Assembly: GCA_022844485.1 (NCBI GenBank)
Contig: JALHLQ010000036.1
Location: 1 to 33,430, forward strand
Length of the DNA: 33,430 nucleotides
Direction: 5' to 3'
From: Xanthobacteraceae bacterium
GTDB lineage: Bacteria; Pseudomonadota; Alphaproteobacteria; Rhizobiales; Xanthobacteraceae
Shown: positions 30,768 to 33,430 of the stretch, in pieces
Numbering within the stretch: position 1 is the first letter of the stretch
Layout: each line of letters opens with the position of its first letter
Made by a program: the position numbers and the translations under genes
Notes under the pieces: generated by a model
Databases searched by the model: none
The model's input: only the letters and a program-made list of their open reading frames with translations
What the model was told of the DNA's origin: nothing

Positions 30768-32771
30768 TTGGCTGAAAACCGCGTTTTCGCTCCGCGCCTG
30801 CGTGACGCTCTTCCGATCTTCACGGCGCTCGCGATGGCTCTTCTCGCCGCGATCATCGTCGCGATGCTGTATCTCGGCCGCGAGGTGTTCGTCCCCCTTG
30901 CGCTCGCGATTCTGCTCAGTTTCGTGCTCGCGCCCTTGGTCAGCCTGCTCAAGCGCGCACGCGTCCCCCGCAGCGTCGCGGTGCTTCTGGTCGTTATTCT
31001 CGCCTTTGTCGCGATCCTGGGTCTCGGGCTGGTGATCGTCAATCAGGTCACGCAGCTCGCCGCGGACCTCCCGCAATACCAGTCGACCATGCGCGAGAAA
31101 ATTCGCACGCTGCGCCAGGCGGTGGCTGAAGCAGGTCCGCTCGGCCGCGCGGCCAACATCCTTCAGGATCTCGGGAAGGAGCTGGAGCAGGTCTCGCCGG
31201 CGCGGCCGCAGGACTCGGCGAGCGGCGCGGTCGTCCAAGGCAAGACCGACGCCGCCCCGCCCGTGCCGGTGGAGGTGCGTCGGCCGGAAGCCGGTCCGAT
31301 CGAGACGATCGGCGGCTTCATCGCGCCTTTGCTGCAGCCGCTGGCGACGATCGGTCTCGTCGTGATCTTCGCGCTCTTCATCCTTCTTCAGCGCGAGGAT
31401 CTGCGGAACAGATTCATCCGGCTCGCCGGCGCGCATGATCTGCAAAAGACCACGGCGGCGCTGGATGATGCGGCGCATCGCCTGAGCCGCCTCTACCTGA
31501 TGCAGCTTGCGCTGAACACGGCGTTTGGCATCGCCATCGGCATCGGCTTGTGGCTGATCGGCGTGCCGAGCCCGGCGCTGTGGGGCATTCTCGCCGGCGT
31601 CATGCGGTTCGTGCCCTATATCGGCGCGTTCATCGCGGCCGCCTTTCCGCTCGCTCTGGCGGTCGCCGTCGACCCCGGCTGGACGATGCTGGTATGGACC
31701 GCCGCCTTGTTCCTGATCGTCGAGCCGCTCGTCGGCCACGTGATCGAGCCGCTTGTCGCTGGCCACTCGACCGGGCTCTCGCCCGTCGCGGTCGTCATCT
31801 CGGCGACGTTCTGGACGCTTCTCTGGGGCCCAATCGGTCTCGTGCTCGCAACGCCGCTCACCGTCTGCCTCGTGGTGATTGGCCGCTATACCGAGCGGCT
31901 GCAATTCCTCGACGTGCTGCTGGGCGATCGCCCCGCGCTGTCACCACAGCAGATCTTCTATCAGCGCATGCTCGCGGGCGATCCGATGGAGGCGGTCGCG
32001 CAGGCGGAAGAATTCCTCAAGGAGCGCTCGCTGACAACCTATTACGATGAGGTCGCGCTTGGCGGGTTGAGGCTCGCGCATGAGGACGTCAGGCGCGGCG
32101 CGATCGATATCGACCGCCAAAAGGCCATTCGCGCAACGATCCGCGAACTGGTCGACGACCTTGCGGATATCGACAGCAAGGCCATGGCCACCATCGACGC
32201 TCCCCCCACCACGACGAGCGACCCGGAAGCAGCAGCCGCGGTCGAGTCGATCGAGCCCGAGCCGGCACCCGCCGAGCGGCTGGTGCTTTCGGAGGCGGAC
32301 CTTCGCCCGGAGTGGCGGGGGGAAGCGCCGGTGCTATGCATCGCGGGGCGCGAGATCCTGGACGAAGGCGCGGCGCTGATGCTTGCTCAACTGCTCGAGA
32401 CTCACGGCATCAAAGCGCGCGTGCTTGGCCCGGAGGCGCTGTCCACCGCAAACCTTTTCCGCCTCGATCCTGCGGGGGTCGCCATGGTGTGCCTTTCGTT
32501 CATGGACGCGCCGAGCGCGATCCACGTGCGGCTGGCCGTGCGGAGGGTCAAGCGCAGGATTCGCCAGGCGCACATTCTTGTCGGCATCTGGCGCGAGCGC
32601 AGCCCGGACGACATCGGCGCGCTGAGGCCGCAGACCTCGGCCGACGTGCTTGTCGCCTCGCTCGGCGAGGCTCTATCCGTGGTGATCGAGCAGGCCCGGA
32701 TCCAGCACGAGGCCGATCTCATTCCCTCCGCAGAGGAAGCGCAGCCGCGCTCCCTCGCGACCGCCGGCTGA
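30768..32771 (+). CDS. AI-2E/PerM-family membrane transporter with long C-terminal extension
   Basis: The protein has 667 residues. The N-terminal ~375 form the AI-2E (UPF0118) domain with about eight membrane segments. Family motifs include VFVPLALAILLSFVLAPLV near 40-60, WGILAGVMRFVPYIGAFI and LVGHVIEPLVAGHSTGLSP. A further ~290 cytoplasmic residues follow. They end in an alpha/beta domain (APVLCIAGREILDEGAALMLAQLLETHG) reminiscent of a B12-binding or Rossmann-like fold. Members export small molecules or sodium; the substrate is unknown. The start is a TTG at 30768; the first ATG is about 21 codons downstream inside the first helix, so TTG is likely. Promoter shared with divergent creA. Confidence 0.85.
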   Translation: MAENRVFAPRLRDALPIFTALAMALLAAIIVAMLYLGREVFVPLALAILLSFVLAPLVSLLKRARVPRSVAVLLVVILAFVAILGLGLVIVNQVTQLAADLPQYQSTMREKIRTLRQAVAEAGPLGRAANILQDLGKELEQVSPARPQDSASGAVVQGKTDAAPPVPVEVRRPEAGPIETIGGFIAPLLQPLATIGLVVIFALFILLQREDLRNRFIRLAGAHDLQKTTAALDDAAHRLSRLYLMQLALNTAFGIAIGIGLWLIGVPSPALWGILAGVMRFVPYIGAFIAAAFPLALAVAVDPGWTMLVWTAALFLIVEPLVGHVIEPLVAGHSTGLSPVAVVISATFWTLLWGPIGLVLATPLTVCLVVIGRYTERLQFLDVLLGDRPALSPQQIFYQRMLAGDPMEAVAQAEEFLKERSLTTYYDEVALGGLRLAHEDVRRGAIDIDRQKAIRATIRELVDDLADIDSKAMATIDAPPTTTSDPEAAAAVESIEPEPAPAERLVLSEADLRPEWRGEAPVLCIAGREILDEGAALMLAQLLETHGIKARVLGPEALSTANLFRLDPAGVAMVCLSFMDAPSAIHVRLAVRRVKRRIRQAHILVGIWRERSPDDIGALRPQTSADVLVASLGEALSVVIEQARIQHEADLIPSAEEAQPRSLATAG

Positions 32772-32799
32772 CCGGGCGCGCGGGCACGGCGCGCAATCA

Positions 32800-33430
32800 T
32801 GCAGCCGGCTTCGATCTCGATCGTCGGGTGGGCTTCGCGATGGCGAAGCCCACGCCTTGACGCGGGCACGGCGCGCTCCGCGCCTTTGCCCGCCCTACGA
32901 AATCATGCGGCGCGCACGATGTTGAGGAACTCACGCCGTGACGCGGGCACGGCGCGTTACGCGCCTTTGCACGCCCTACGACATCATGCAGCCCGCACGG
33001 TGGTGAGGAACTTGTTGACCTCGATCGTAGGGGTGGGCTTCGCGACGGTGAAGCCCACGCCTTGACGCGGGCACGGCGCGCTCCGCGCCTTTGCCCGCCC
33101 TACGAAATCATGCGGCACGCACGGTGGTGAGGAATTTTTCGACCTCAATCGTCGGGTGGGCTTCGCGATGGCGAAGCCCACGCCTTGACGCGGGCACGGC
33201 GCGCTCCGCGCCTTTGCCCGCCCCTAGGCAATCATGCAGCACGCACGGTGGTGAGGAACTTGTTGACCTCGATCGTAGGGGTGGGCTTCGCGACGGTGAA
33301 GCCCACGCCTTGACGCGGGCACGGCGCGTTCCGCGCCTTTGCCCGCCCTACGAAATCATGCGGCACGCACGCACGGTGTTGAGGAACTTGTTGACCTCGA
33401 TCGTAGGGTGGGCTTCGCGATGGCGAAGCC
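32800..33430. repeat. tandem array of ~124-bp repeats (continues past the window)
   Basis: About five units; the landmark TGACGCGGGCACGGCGCG recurs near 32858, 32939, 33063, 33186 and 33311. Spacings are about 124 except the first (~80), which has a deletion. Each full unit has a hairpin GTGGGCTTCGC-N4-GCGAAGCCCAC (some with one change) and a second stem around GGGC..GGCGCG/CGCGCC..GCCC. On the minus strand most units also read ...FLTTVRAA then stop. No gene is supported in 32772-33430. Confidence 0.9.

Noticed and set aside
32800..33430. CRISPR array
   Set aside because: The units are ~124 bp and repeated over their whole length, with no short repeat alternating with unique spacers, and no cas gene.

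Overview
The window looks like chromosome from a GC-rich alphaproteobacterium of the order Hyphomicrobiales (Rhizobiales). The evidence is consistently high GC, a short psd of the rhizobial type near pssA, a DUF2336 protein, an Omp19/Inh-like lipoprotein, a CreA protein, an orphan ModA-like protein, and intergenic palindromes typical of that order. The genus cannot be fixed from the sequence alone. No rRNA, tRNA, CRISPR array, prophage or complete insertion sequence was found.

Layout. 1-145: a nested palindrome behind a motA-type gene. 146-3148: motA (-), mmsA (+) and an Inh-family lipoprotein (+). 3282-5474 is a mosaic: a less GC-rich ModA-like gene, a fragment of a second Inh gene, and a 162-bp direct repeat (response-regulator tail plus terminator) on both sides of a DUF305 gene. 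5779-11175 is an iron/oxygen/NO-flavoured cluster: hemerythrin, DUF6448, a divergent Crp/Fnr regulator, a decayed efflux system (frameshifted HlyD-type adaptor and permease stub), a CopD-like membrane protein, bacterioferritin, its ferredoxin, and an unknown gene. 11176-13262 is accessory: a Crp-like pseudogene that seems to carry an internal inversion, a GST, a 49-residue membrane protein and an antitoxin without toxin.

13266-17732 is a compact minus-strand operon, dctP-dctQ-dctM-crotonase-SDR, probably for uptake and oxidation of an organic acid. 17906-22848 (-) holds an Atm1-type ABC exporter, psd, DUF2336 and pssA. The two phospholipid enzymes make phosphatidylserine and decarboxylate it to phosphatidylethanolamine. 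After a weak hypothetical gene and a LOG-family gene comes the chain cysS > DUF559 > GNAT > 38-aa membrane protein > cimA (28676 down to 24433), in which every gene overlaps the next by about 4 nt. The DUF559 nuclease gene and two REP-type repeats look like a cassette inserted at a stop/start overlap. The right end has two tandem hairpins before cysS, small secreted or hypothetical genes, creA, a long AI-2E-family transporter, and an array of ~124-bp repeats running off the window.

The most unusual items are the REP-DUF559 cassette with a 16-bp flanking duplication, the apparent in-frame inversion inside the Crp-like gene, the related hairpins upstream of cysS, and two identically spaced GTTAA-type palindromes about 65 nt upstream of two start codons. 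All family assignments come from reading the protein sequences; no database search was run.
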